This document shows positions 1 to 10,072 of a DNA stretch of 64,000 bases, in pieces. Both the position numbers and the translations under genes were made by a program. Numbering within the stretch: position 1 is the stretch's first letter; each line of letters opens with the position of its first letter. The stretch lies in the NCBI RefSeq assembly GCF_016808335.1, contig NC_053142.1, positions 50,153,992 to 50,217,991 on the forward strand. Reading direction: 5' to 3'. Under the pieces are notes generated by a model that made no database searches, had not been told where the DNA came from, and worked only from the letters and a program-made list of their open reading frames with translations. The stretch is from Panicum virgatum. Lineage: Eukaryota; Streptophyta; Magnoliopsida; Poales; Poaceae.

Positions 1-554
1 ACATTATGGTAGGTTGTATAATTTTTATTGTTTCCAATACTCGGGCCATTTTGCGTTGAGAATTTAGTGCAAGACGACCAAATAGTTGGGTGCTAAACCA
101 GTAAAAGTGCCTTAGATATTCAGCAAGAAATGGATGCACGGCGAGGGGTGGATCAATCATATTACATTTAGGTGTTATGGTCATGAAAGAAATTTTACAG
201 GTAGAAGTCTTAGCTTACACATCAGTTATTATGGAAAAAGCCATCAGTGTGAGTTCAACTTTCATATTTTTAGTTAATATTACATTTAGGAATTATGCAT
301 TTGATTTTTAATCACTTCATTTGTTAAGTTTAGTTTCCAACCAATTTTGCATTTACTGCAGTTTAGAAAGTTGGCAATCTGGTTCTGAATCTTCTTTCCA
401 TTTTGCAATTGGTGCCAACTATAAATATGCAAAAAATTTCCAGTCAAACGAACAATTTCACCTGAAGTAACAGTCTATAATTATTTTAGAGTAAAATGCA
501 CTGGAGGTCCATCAACTTGTAAGAGGGTGTCACTTAGGTCCATGAACTTTGAAA
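1..554. repeat. Direct repeat, copy 1 (partner 12156-12710)
   Basis: Base 1 onward matches 12156 onward with about seven differences in 550 bases. The match includes the 9-base target duplication ATTATTTTA (480-488) and the first ~66 bases of a MULE terminal repeat (from 489). It ends abruptly at 554, where unrelated retrotransposon DNA begins. The repeat reaches the left window edge, so its true length is unknown. Because both copies carry the MULE end, the duplication happened after the MULE inserted. Confidence 0.9.
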
Positions 555-1783
555 GTACTATTCATCAGAGTCTACTGCTATGCAAATAACCCCCTGGGTT
601 TCTTTGAATTCGGCCCCTGGCTGGAGGGAAAGAACAGAGGATGGCGGCCGGCCGTTTACTGGCGATTCCGGTCACCGGCGGCGAGGGGGATGTTGGGGGT
701 AACAAAGAGGAGACCGAGCCGCACCCTCTAGTGTACTTGGCGCGACGGGAGATGGTCGGAGGAGGGCGGTCTGCGGAGAAGGAAGTCCGGCGGTGGAGGA
801 GGCTCATCGGCGAGGGTGCTCCGGTGGTGGATAGTCGACGAGGAGTAGCCGGTCAGGTGCGTGAGGTAGAGGCGAAGCTAGGGATGGGGTCAGCGTGGGC
901 GGAGCGGTTGTGGAGAGGCAGGTCGACGGTGAGCTCTGGCTCGCCGGTGTGCAGATGGACGGCGGCGGCGTTCTGGGTCTGGGGGCGGGGAAAAGGCGAG
1001 GAAGCGAGGGGAATGGAATGCGGACGTTCTCCTGATGCTGATGCGCGCAAGAGGTGGTGATCCGGGGCTCTGCCCGAGGCTGGCCACGGCGGCGGTGAAG
1101 TGGCAGCCGTGGAGCTCGGCTGGGGTGGCGTGGCGAGGGGAGGGGGCTCCAGCGCGAGGAAAGGAGGGCGGCGTGGAGTCTGGGCACGACGCGTGGGAAA
1201 GGAGGGCAAGCAGGAGGTGGCTGGGGCCCTCCACGGCGGCGGACGGCAGCGCTCAGCGCCGGCGGCGCTGAAACAGAGGAGCAGGGAGGTAGAAGATAGA
1301 GTTTGGACCTCTTTGCAAAATCCAAAAAGTTCAAGGGTCCCACTATAAAACTAAAATAACTTCTAAACTAGGGCTCAAATGAAAAAGTGTCCAACATGAA
1401 ACTTGTTCAACTTTTCAAGATCTACAACTTTGATGTTGTGCAAAAATTGATTTGACCAAATGTTAAAGAGTTATTTTGAAAACAAAGGAAGGATTTTGAG
1501 TTTAATGGACTTTTGTCTTTTCCAATGCAAATTTAGTTTAATTTCAAACTAAAAAGTAAAATTTTCTGCCAAACAATGATTACACCGAATTTTATAAATA
1601 AACCCTCCACAAAAGCAATATTTGCTCTCCCTACTCAAATTAAACTATAAAAAGGACCTTGCATAAAATCATATTTACACAAATAACCTTTTATTTTTAC
1701 AATAAGATCCTTTTTCAAGCAAAATAAACACATGATGCATAAAATCAATACAATTCTACTGTGCAGACACCTAGGGTGTCACA
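555..1783 (-). mobile_element. Truncated gypsy LTR (minus orientation)
   Basis: Read on the minus strand, an LTR starts with TGTGACACC at 1783, directly after a purine tract (1784-1800) and downstream of a gypsy integrase. It carries a GC-rich low-complexity block (about 640-1290), as do other large grass gypsy LTRs in this window. The far end stops at the MULE-repeat junction (554/555) without a clear CA terminus or target duplication, so it is probably truncated. Long open frames in the GC-rich block are compositional and not genes. Confidence 0.6.
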
Positions 1784-2752
1784 GCCTTCCCCCCTAAAAG
1801 GAATGTCGCCCCGAGATTACAGGAAGAAAAGGAATAGAAATGTTTGATACCTGAATTTGTTCTAAGAAAGCCGGGAAAGTTTCTTTGGAGAAAATTTTCA
1901 GTCTCCCAAGTGGCTTCTTCCTCAGTATGATGATTCCACTGGATTTGGTACATTTTAACTTTCTCCCTTCCAGTACTTCTTTCTTTGGTGTCAAAAATTT
2001 TGATTGGGTACTCAGCGTAAGATAAATCGGGTTCAACCTCGATATCTTGTGGTTCAAGAATCTCAGTGGGCACTTTGATGCACTTCTTAAGTTGAGATAC
2101 ATGAAAGACATCATGAATGGCGACCAACTGAGAAGGAAGACGAATCCAGTAAGCAACTGGTCCACAAGTTTCGATGATTTCAAATGGTCCGATGTATCGG
2201 GGTGCCAATTTCCCTTTTATGCCGAAGCATTGAACACCTCTAGTAGGAGATACTCGCAAATATACGAAATCCCCTACCTTGAACTGTAAAGGATCTCTTC
2301 TTTTGTATGCATAACTTTTCTGTCTTGATTGAGCTACTTTAAGATTAGCCTGGATAACTTTGACTTTCTCTTCTGCCTCAGTAACTAGATCTGACCCAAA
2401 TACTTTGCGTTCTCTAGCTTGTGACCAACTCAAAGGAGTTCAACACCTTCGACCGTATAACGCTTCAAATGGTGCCATTTGCAAGCTGGATTGATAACTG
2501 TTATTATATGAGAACTCTGCCAGTGCTAGGCACTTATCCCAGTTCTTGCCTTATTGAATAGCACATGCCCTCAACATATCTTCAAGGATTTGATTGATTC
2601 GTTCGGTTTGCCCATCTGTTTGTGGATGATAAGCTGAACTACGAATCAATTTAGTTCCATGGGATTCTTGCAATTGCTCCCAGAAACATGCAATAAACTA
2701 AGCCCCATGATCAGAAATGATCGTCTTTGGAACTCCATGCAGACGTATGATC
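1784..2752 (-). pseudogene. Ty3/gypsy chromovirus integrase C-terminal half
   Basis: The minus strand encodes the end of a Ty3/gypsy integrase. Visible in order are the SDHGA block (a catalytic Asp), the HPQTDGQTER region with the catalytic Glu helix, a GPF/Y-like segment (KGKLAPRYIGPFEI), the HDVFHVSQLKK motif, and a chromodomain-like tail ending EEATWETENFLQRNFP. The Tekay/Del group of chromoviruses has this layout. It is dead: in-frame stops lie soon after SDHGA (about 2700), near 2551 and just upstream of 2433, and the N-terminal zinc finger and first catalytic Asp are missing. It is adjacent to the purine tract and LTR at 1783, as expected for a 3' end. Confidence 0.85.
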
Positions 2753-2904
2753 ATGTGTTATATCGAAATGAAAGATCAGAAATGATCTGTTAGACATAAA
2801 GTACTGTTAGATATCTCTTCCCGAGCTATCGAGATAGATTCACCATACCAAGGAGCCACCATACTCTATCTACCACAATGAGAGTACTTCAACTCTTGTA
2901 CCTA

Positions 2905-4262
2905 TGCCATAAAAGAAGTTAAGATTGAAGATATTCCTGTTGTGTGTGAGTATGCGGATGTATTTTCAGATGATTTACCTGGAATGCCCCCTGATAGAGA
3001 TATCGAGTTCGTTATCGAGCTTCAACCCGGTACCGCCCCTATTTCTAAGAGGTCGTACCGAATGCCTCTAAATGAGTTGGCCGAATTAAAAATCCAACTT
3101 TAAGACTTTCTTGACAAGAGTTTTATTCGTCCAAGTGCTTCACCATGGGGATGTCCAGCCCTGTTTGTGAAGAAGAAGGACAACAGTTTGAGGCTATGTG
3201 TTGATTATCGACCACTCAATGCGGTTACTATTAAAAACAAGTATCCTCTTCACCGCATTGATATCCTGTTTGATCAGTTAGCTGGAGCCAAGATTTTCTC
3301 TAAGATTGATCTTCGTTCTGGCTACCATCAAATAAAGATCATGCCCTATGATATTCCGAAAACAGCTTTCTCGACCAAATATGGACTTTATGAGTATCTG
3401 GTTATGTCTTTTGGTCTTACCAATGCCCCGGTATATTTTATGTACCTGATGAATTCCGTTTTCATGCCAGAGCTTGATAAATTTGTTGTGGTGTTCGTCG
3501 ATGACATTTTGATCTACTCCAAAAATGAAGAAGATCATGCTCAGCATTTACGTATCGTTCTTCAGCGATTACGAGATCATCACTTTTATGCCAAATTCTC
3601 CAAGTGTGAATTTTGGCTAGATAGTGTGAAATTTTTAGGTCATACTATCTCCAGTGAAGGTATATCGGTTGATCCAACTAAAGTGCAAGAAGTGATGGAT
3701 TGGGAACCTCCTACTTCGGTCCATCAGATTCGTAGTTTTCTCGGTTTAGCTGGATACTATCGTCGATTTATTCCTGATTTCTCCAAAATAGCCAAACTTA
3801 TGATGGAGTTATTAAAGAAATGAGTGAAATTTGTTTTGGATGATAAGTGTGAAGAAGCTTTTCAAACTCTCAAAGCACGATTAACTACTGCTCCAGTGCT
3901 GGCTACACCAGACAGTACCAAATCTTTTGATGTCTATTGTGATGCTTCTGGTACGGGACTTGGTTGTGTACTTATACAAGACAACCGGGTGATCGCGTAT
4001 GCATCAAGAGCTCTCCGGAATCATGAGAAGAACTATCCAACACATGATCTGGAGTTAGCAGCTGTCATTCATGCTCTTAAGCTCTGGAGACATCATCTTA
4101 TGGAAACTCATTGTAACATTTACACTGACCATAAGAGTCTCAAGTATATCTTCACCCAAGCAGATCTCAACATGAGACAGAGACGCTGACTAGAATTGAT
4201 AAATGACTATGATCTAGAAGTGCACTATCATCCAAAAAAAGCTAATGTGGTTGCGGATACAC
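2905..4262 (+). pseudogene. Ty3/gypsy reverse transcriptase and RNase H
   Basis: The plus strand encodes a gypsy [24 protein letters not shown], the FGLTNAP block and the catalytic [10 protein letters not shown]. The RNase H domain follows, with [21 protein letters not shown] and YTDHKSLKY. Stops fall near 3102, at 3821-3823 (TGA) and at 4187-4189 (TGA), so it cannot make a full polyprotein. It runs opposite to the integrase at 1784-2752, although one element would carry both on the same strand. The sequence is Del/Tekay-like, so both halves could come from one rearranged element or two related ones. Protease and gag are not visible. Confidence 0.88.
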
Positions 4263-4354
4263 TAATCGAGCCCTTCCTGCCTTCGCATTGCCGCCGGCCC
4301 TTGCCGTTTTTCGGGTTTGGCATTTTTGCTTCCGGTGCTCTTGCTTTGCTGGCC

Positions 4355-4492
4355 AACAAAGTCAAGGTCCATGTATCTCAAAAAAAAAACAAAGTCAAGG
4401 TCCACCACTCCCTCAGAAAAAAAAACAAAGTCAAGGTCCACCACTCCCTCAAAAAAAAACACAAAAAAAACAAAGTCAAGGTCCACGACTGA
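4355..4492 (+). repeat. Short tandem repeat, 4 units
   Basis: The 16-base core AACAAAGTCAAGGTCC begins at 4355, 4388, 4424 and 4469, separated by A-rich spacers of growing length and CCACTCCCTC segments. It follows the gypsy RNase H remnant directly. It looks like slippage expansion. No coding role is evident. Confidence 0.85.
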
Positions 4493-4604
4493 TTCCAATC
4501 AAAATCATTTGACTCATAAACTTATGGCGCAAGTTGCAAGTAATCGATATACGTAGGTACAAAGAATCAATGGCATACCAAAGCACGGTGAGTTCGGGAA
4601 AAAA

Positions 4605-4834
4605 ATGGCTATCTTGAGATTAATTGAAGTCAAACTATTTTTTAATCTAATCAAATTTATACAAAAAATATATTAAAACTGGTCACAATAATTAAATGAT
4701 TATAAAATTATATTTCATAGCGTATCTAATCATGCTTATACTTGGTATCGTCATCACTATAAAACTTTATCAAACTTTTAATAGTTTGACTTGGAACAAT
4801 GTCGAATCCCTATATTTCAGGACGGATATAGTAT
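4605..4834. mobile_element. Stowaway-like MITE remnant
   Basis: The block opens with GGCTATCTTGAGATT, contains AT-rich TCAAACT...AGTTTGAC complementary segments, and closes with a degraded GGACGGATATAGTA end. This resembles the very common grass Stowaway-type elements that end in GGACGGAGGGAGTA. The left end has decayed and no clean TA duplication is visible. Confidence 0.5.
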
Positions 4835-6260
4835 TTGTTAGTATGAAAATGAAGAAATGGCATCCACTTAATTAAAGAAAATAAGAAATCTGAGCTGAGT
4901 TTGAACGACACCATCGGAAAAAGTTCTGCTTAAACTCTTCGGACTAACACGGTGAACGAAAAAAAAAGAATGATGTAACTAGCCAACCATAACTAACGAA
5001 TGGATCAAAGCCTAAGCTAGGAGACATGGAACAAGGGAAATGCAACTATGCAAGTATCCTCAACCGTAAGGTGCTCTTTCTAATTCTAGTGTCGTTCATT
5101 ATTGCCAAAATTCTGCAAACAAAGCGTTCAGCAAAAAATTACCCTGTGAGTGCGAGTTTAAATTTTTAGGCCTAGGTCATTCTTGTTTCTTAATCAATAC
5201 TCTATATTTTGCAGGCAAATATCTTGCATGTTTATTGCACAAATATTGATGCAAAGGCCAACAAAAGGCTGAATATATTGGGATATCATATAATCAATTG
5301 CACCACCCTGTCATCGCCTATAGGCTGCAGATCAATTTCTACTTAGTTTCTGTAGGCTTGACCGTACCCACAGTACATTATAGGTTGTTTGATTTTTTGA
5401 CCTCAAGTTTGAGCAATCGTATTATTAAAAAAATTATGCAAAATATCACTCTTTTGTTGTGGGTTGCTTTATCAATACAAAATCTTCAAGAATAATTTAA
5501 ATTTAGCAATATTTGCACAATTTTTTGAAAAAAACGAGTGGTCAAACTTAGAGTTAAAAAGTTAAACTATAATTTTAATGGAGGTAATACCTCGTAGGAG
5601 TAGAAAAGATTTTTATTGAATGGTCACGGGGGGAGTATCCCCACCTGAATTGTATCAAAAGTGTGGCAAATCACAGATCAAATGCCTTGTTTTTAAGGAA
5701 AATGAGACAAAACCCTTGTCCGATTAATTTAGGAAAACCGGGCTAAAACTTCAACAACAACCTACCTAAACTAGGTCTAAACCAACACCCCGCCCAAGCA
5801 CAAGGGCCAATTTGTGGCAAAACCCCGAATAGAAAAACGATACACTCCCTCCGTCGATAAGGAAATAACACATGCTAGATTATAAGGAGATAAGGAGATA
5901 ATGTATGTACCCTTATTTAATGCTGTCGTTTTGCTGATTATAACGCTGGAAATAATTAGTTTCCAAAAATTTAGGATGCTTTATATATATAGGCATAAAT
6001 TTTAAATCCTTTCATGCCTAATTAGGATCAGGATAGAGCTGGTAATATGGTGAGACATGAATCGAATCGTGAGTTGAAAAATAAGAGTAAAAAACGATAC
6101 TTGGTCCGCTATCACCAAAACTACTGAAATTACATGATAATATAAAAAAGTGACACCATTTCAATTCAAACTATATAAAATATCTTATGAACAAACTTAG
6201 CGCATTCTAATGACACGGATATTTTGTGATAAAAAAATCGCGTGAATACAACCACCGAAG
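4835..6260. other. AT-rich intergenic, MITE debris
   Basis: No gene is supported here. 5380-5640 is AT-rich with TCAAGTTTGAGCAA / TGGTCAAACTTAGAG complementary segments, suggesting another decayed Tourist/Stowaway-type MITE. 5846-5862 carries ACTCCCTCCGTCGAT, typical of one Stowaway end. The last ~100 bases would be the 3' flank of the minus-strand gene at 6261-6725. Confidence 0.5.
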
Positions 6261-6725
6261 TCAACCGCCGCACCCGCCGCCGCAACCGCCGCCACCGCAG
6301 CCTCCGCCTCCGCAACCACCGCCGCACCCGCCTCCACCGGAGCTGAGCGCCGAGCCGATGACCGCGCCGGCGGCCAGCCCCCCGACCGCGCCGACGGCGA
6401 GCCCCGCCGCGCCAGACCCGAGCCCGCTTCGGGCGGGCCTCCCGGCGCTCTGCTGCTGCTGCGGGTACGCGTAGCCGTAGCCGGGGGGCGGCTGCTGCGC
6501 CGGGTAGCCGTACGCCCCCGCGGGGGGCGGCGGGTATCCCTTGCCGTAGTAGACGACGTTGTTCTGCCTGGGCGGCTTCTTCTTGGCGCCCTGCGCGCAC
6601 CCGAACGCCGTGATCGCCGCCACGGCCACCGTCGCGGCCACCGCGAACACCACGACGGCCACGGGGCTGAGGTGGCCCCCGCTGGCTACGGCGTCGTGCA
6701 CGGCGAGAAGACTCGCCCGCACCAT
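6261..6725 (-). CDS. Membrane-anchored Gly/Tyr/Pro-rich, Cys-rich-tail protein
   Basis: A single-exon 154-residue protein of unknown function. The start at 6725 (ATGGTGCGG) is the first Met giving a sensible N terminus. Residues ~20-43 form a hydrophobic helix (VAVVVFAVAATVAVAAITAF). A basic patch KKKPPR follows, then a Tyr/Pro/Gly-rich stretch (YYGKGYPPPP, GYPAQQPPPGYGYAYPQQQQ), an Ala/Gly second hydrophobic segment (GLAVGAVGGLAAGAVIG, glycine-zipper-like), and a C-terminal tail of CGGG repeats with six or so cysteines. The PGY-rich part recalls plant proteins of the glycine-rich A3 / XYPPX type, but I cannot name a family. It probably sits in a membrane with a disordered tail. Base composition is strongly GC-rich, as in grass coding exons. 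A low-complexity non-genic ORF is the main alternative; the ordered hydrophobic, PGY and Cys segments argue against it. Confidence 0.7.
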   Translation of the reverse strand: MVRASLLAVHDAVASGGHLSPVAVVVFAVAATVAVAAITAFGCAQGAKKKPPRQNNVVYYGKGYPPPPAGAYGYPAQQPPPGYGYAYPQQQQSAGRPARSGLGSGAAGLAVGAVGGLAAGAVIGSALSSGGGGCGGGCGGGGCGGGGCGGGCGG

Positions 6726-6875
6726 GGATGGCTCCTCCCAGCTGCTCTCGGAGAGAGGCCGGCGAGAGGCAGGGAATAGAAGCGAGAGGAGACGGGAGAA
6801 GTGCGTGCGGGAGACGGGGAGGGGCAGATAAGAAGGAAGACCCTGCCCCGATTGGCTTGGCCAAGTCAAAGTCCT

Positions 6876-6882
6876 CTCTATA
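6876..6882 (-). promoter_or_regulatory. Candidate TATA box for the 6261-6725 gene
   Basis: On the minus strand the sequence reads ACTATAGAGAGG about 150 bases upstream of the ATG at 6725. Spacing suits a plant TATA element with a ~120-base leader. This rests on sequence only. Confidence 0.35.
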
Positions 6883-8642
6883 GTCCGTTTATTGAAGACG
6901 CAATAGCAGTTGGAATCGAAGAAGACGACGCGGAAACCACTACAAAAACTTGTCCTTGCGAGTGGATACATATCAACCCCACAAATGAATTTCCTACTCC
7001 AACTTGCTTTCGAACGGAATTGCAGAGTTGCAGGAAAGAAGTTTCCTCAAGCTCTTGATGCGTATATATATAGTAGGCATGAATAATCAGAACTTTGGAC
7101 GGACAAGTTCAGCCGACTTCAAAATTTGGATAGGGTCGTTTTCTTCGGAGGTAAGGTTCCTTCCTTGTCGCTTGAGTAAGCGGCATGAACGTTTCCTGAT
7201 CCCAGTTCCCACGGATAGACGAATATAATATCAACTCCGCCCTTTGTTTTTTTTAATTACACAGTACAATGCAGATACTCATAACGCACGCGCACTCACA
7301 TCCTATGAACATATGTACGTAAATTTTACTCCTATGAGCATCTTCGAAGACTGAACTGGCAAATTCTCGAGATTGACAAAGTCACCACATATATCTCTCT
7401 GTCGACGGGAACGTCGTCTGTCACTGAATGCACAATGCCGTTAAATTCCAAAATATTCGCTCTCATAGATAGTCGAATTCAGAACCTCAAGGACACATCA
7501 ACTCCGCCCTCTGTGAAAGCGAAGCTCTCGGCGCTCTTGAATCATTGCCCGGAATTAAAAGTTGGCTTCATTGTTTGTGAGGGTAGACAATGACCGGCCT
7601 TTTCAGAAAAGAATATAATATAATGCTGTCGTGGCATCCCCCACCACGAATCCACGATGGACAACAGATTGATTTGGATTGGATAGGGACACCAAGATAT
7701 TTTCGCCACGGACACCGTCCGACTCGTACCATTGGGCCTAGCGTGCTACATGGATTCAAATTCTTTCGCGGACCTAATTGGGCTCCAGTGGGCCGCCTGT
7801 GTAGTTGAACACGTCGAGGTCTAGCGGGCCAAAGCATGAGCTATATCGGCCCACGGCCTCTTCAACGAACTCTCGTGATGATGACAACCGAACAGCTAGC
7901 GCAAGAAGATTCCGAGGATTCACCGCTGTCGCCGTCAGGAGTCAGCACAAGAAGCCTCCGGTCCACTGGCGACTGGTGGGAGAGGGAGCTCAGGGAGGTT
8001 CATCAGACCCGCCGCAGTCAGCTTCTCCGATTAGTCAGCAACGGCCGGCTGCCCGGGCCTTTCATCAAGTCGTAACTGCATACGTCCTCCTCTTGCTCCT
8101 TCCCAGTCAGAGCGGTCACTGGATGAGCTCAATGATTTAGCCCTTCAGGCTGCTAGCAGGTACCAGCCAGAGAGCACCTCTCGGCGTTGGAAAGAGGATC
8201 AGACACGGCGGGCGAGGGTGTCAACAGTTCAACACAGGTTCCTTTTCTTCTTCATGTAGTTTCTTTCTTTGTTCGAAAGCTCTTCTCGATCCGGCTAGCA
8301 AGTTAAGTTCGTTCTTCGAAATTTCTTCAGTCATCTTATAGGATGGTTTTGGGAGTTTGCAGTTGGACATGAGTAACTTGTTTCATGCCTGAGCTTCTTC
8401 TATAGTTCAGTAATTACTGATGGAGATGGAGTGATCATTGCTCTGATCGATTCAGAAACAGATTTTGGATTTCTTTTCCCTTTGTTTGGAGTTAGACTAC
8501 GAAGGAAAAAAAAAATGTTTTTGTTGGGATTGCAGCTTCATTTCTGGTTTTCCCCGAACTGTTCTTTCACCTAACTTGATTATGTGACGCATGCCATGAC
8601 GCTGGACTGCAAACAAACTTGCAACCCGGAAGCACCGCAAAC
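6883..8642. other. Intergenic, upstream of kinase 1; dispersed repeat
   Basis: 7250-7510 contains CGCACGCGCACTCACATCC, CCTATGAGCATCTTCG and GTCGACGGGAACGTCGTC blocks that I recognise as a common dispersed repeat in grass genomes; I cannot assign its class. 7560-8642 is the probable promoter and leader of the kinase at 8643. A short open frame at 7836-8075 has no recognisable domain and is more likely leader sequence than a gene. Confidence 0.45.
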
Positions 8643-10072
8643 ATGGGGAATGCCGCTGTTGCAATCAGTACGATATACATCGTCCCGTCTCCTTGCGTCT
8701 TCTTCCTACCCTTACCCTGCATATCGTATCTAGCTAATCTTCTGTTGTGTTTCGTTGTTCAGTTTCCTCAATCGCCGGAACTGCGACGGTAGTAGTAGTG
8801 ATCGCCCTCATCAGAAGATGCCGGGTCGTGAGGAAGAAAATGAAGAAGAAGATCGGGAAGAAAATCATTAAGGAGATTGAGAGAATGAACCGCGAGGCTC
8901 AAGCCTGCAAGGCCCTGGAGGACGTGGTGATCGAGATCGGGCCGGTGGAGAAGTTCCTGAACGACATCCTCAACGAGAAGCCCATGCGTTTCAGCTCCGA
9001 GCAGCTGGCGGCCTGCACCCGGAACTACTCGTCGGAGCTGGGGTCCGGCGGCTTCGGAGTGGTGTACAAGGGCGACCTGCCGAACGGCCTTCCGGTGGCC
9101 GTGAAGGTCCTGAAGGTGTCCATGAACAAGAAGGTCCAGGAGGCGTTCATGGCGGAGATCGGCACCATCGGCCGGACGTACCACGTGCACCTCGTCCGGC
9201 TCTACGGCTTCTGCTTCGACAGGGACACCAAGGCGCTTGTCTACGAGTTCCTGGAGAAGGGCTCCCTCGAAAAGTACCTCTACGGCGGCGACGAGGAGGG
9301 CACGGCGCCGAGGCTGGAGTGGAGGACGCTGCACAGCATCGCCGTCGGCACGGCGAAGGGGATCCGGTACCTTCACGAGGAGTGCCAGCAGCGGATCGTG
9401 CACTACGACATCAAGCCGGCCAACATCCTCCTCACCGGCGACTTCACCCCGAAGGTGGCCGACTTCGGGCTGGCGCGGCTCGGCGAGCGGGAGAACACGC
9501 ACATGTCGCTGACCGGCGGCGGGCGCGGGACGCCCGGGTACGCGGCGCCGGAGCTGTGGATGGCGCTGCCGGCGACGGAGAAGTGCGACGTGTACAGCTT
9601 CGGGATGGTGCTGTTCGAGATCCTGGGGCGGCGGCGGAACTTCGACCCCTGCGAGGGCGAGAGCAAGGAGTGGTACCCGAGGTGGGTGTGGGAGAAGTAC
9701 GAGCAGGGCGAGCTGGAGTGCGTCGTGTCCGGTGACGGCATCGGGGAGGCGGACAGGGACAAGGCGGAGATGATGTGCAAGGTGGCGCTGTGGTGCGTGC
9801 AGTTCCAGCCGGCGGCGCGCCCGACGATGAGCAGCGTGGTGCGGATGCTGGAGGGGGAGATGGCCATCGTTCCGCCGGCGAACCCCTTCCACTACGTGAT
9901 GGACAGTAGCAGCGGCTCCACGAGCTCGGGGCTGTGGAGCAGCGGCACGTACCAGAGCAGCAGGGACACCACCGGCAGAAACAGCCAGATGTCAGGGAGC
10001 CATTCTGCCTTACAGCTTGACGCGATGATCGAAGATGTTAAGCGGACTGATGTGCCGGTGTCAATGAAATAG
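8643..10072 (+). CDS. LRK10/TAK-type membrane-anchored kinase 1 (no ectodomain)
   Basis: Two exons: 8643-8667 and 8763-10072, with a 95-base GT..AG intron in phase 1, giving 444 residues. The first exon supplies MGNAAVAI. Residues ~5-25 form a membrane helix, followed by a very basic stretch (RRCRVVRKKMKKK). The kinase domain spans ~97-375: glycine loop GSGGFGVVYKG, VAVK lysine ~123, catalytic loop HYDIKPANILL (~222), DFG (~242) and GTPGYAAPEL. HRD is replaced by HYD, so it is a non-RD kinase, as is usual for the LRK10-like family. The Ser-rich C-terminal tail is ~60 residues. No GUB_WAK or WAK-association ectodomain is encoded upstream. Wheat TAK kinases of the Lr10 region are the best remembered match. 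Kinases 2 and 3 share the same exon layout, which supports this start. Likely role: membrane-tethered Ser/Thr signalling kinase, perhaps in immunity (inferred). Confidence 0.9.

Noticed and set aside
641..1343. Overlapping long open frames on both strands
   Set aside because: Compositional frames in the GC-rich block of a gypsy LTR.
7836..8075. 79-codon open frame upstream of kinase 1
   Set aside because: No recognisable domain; more likely leader or promoter sequence.
8768..9892. Long open frame antisense to kinase 1, and similar ones over kinases 2 and 3
   Set aside because: They are shadows caused by GC-rich third positions; Arg/His/Leu-rich with no domain.
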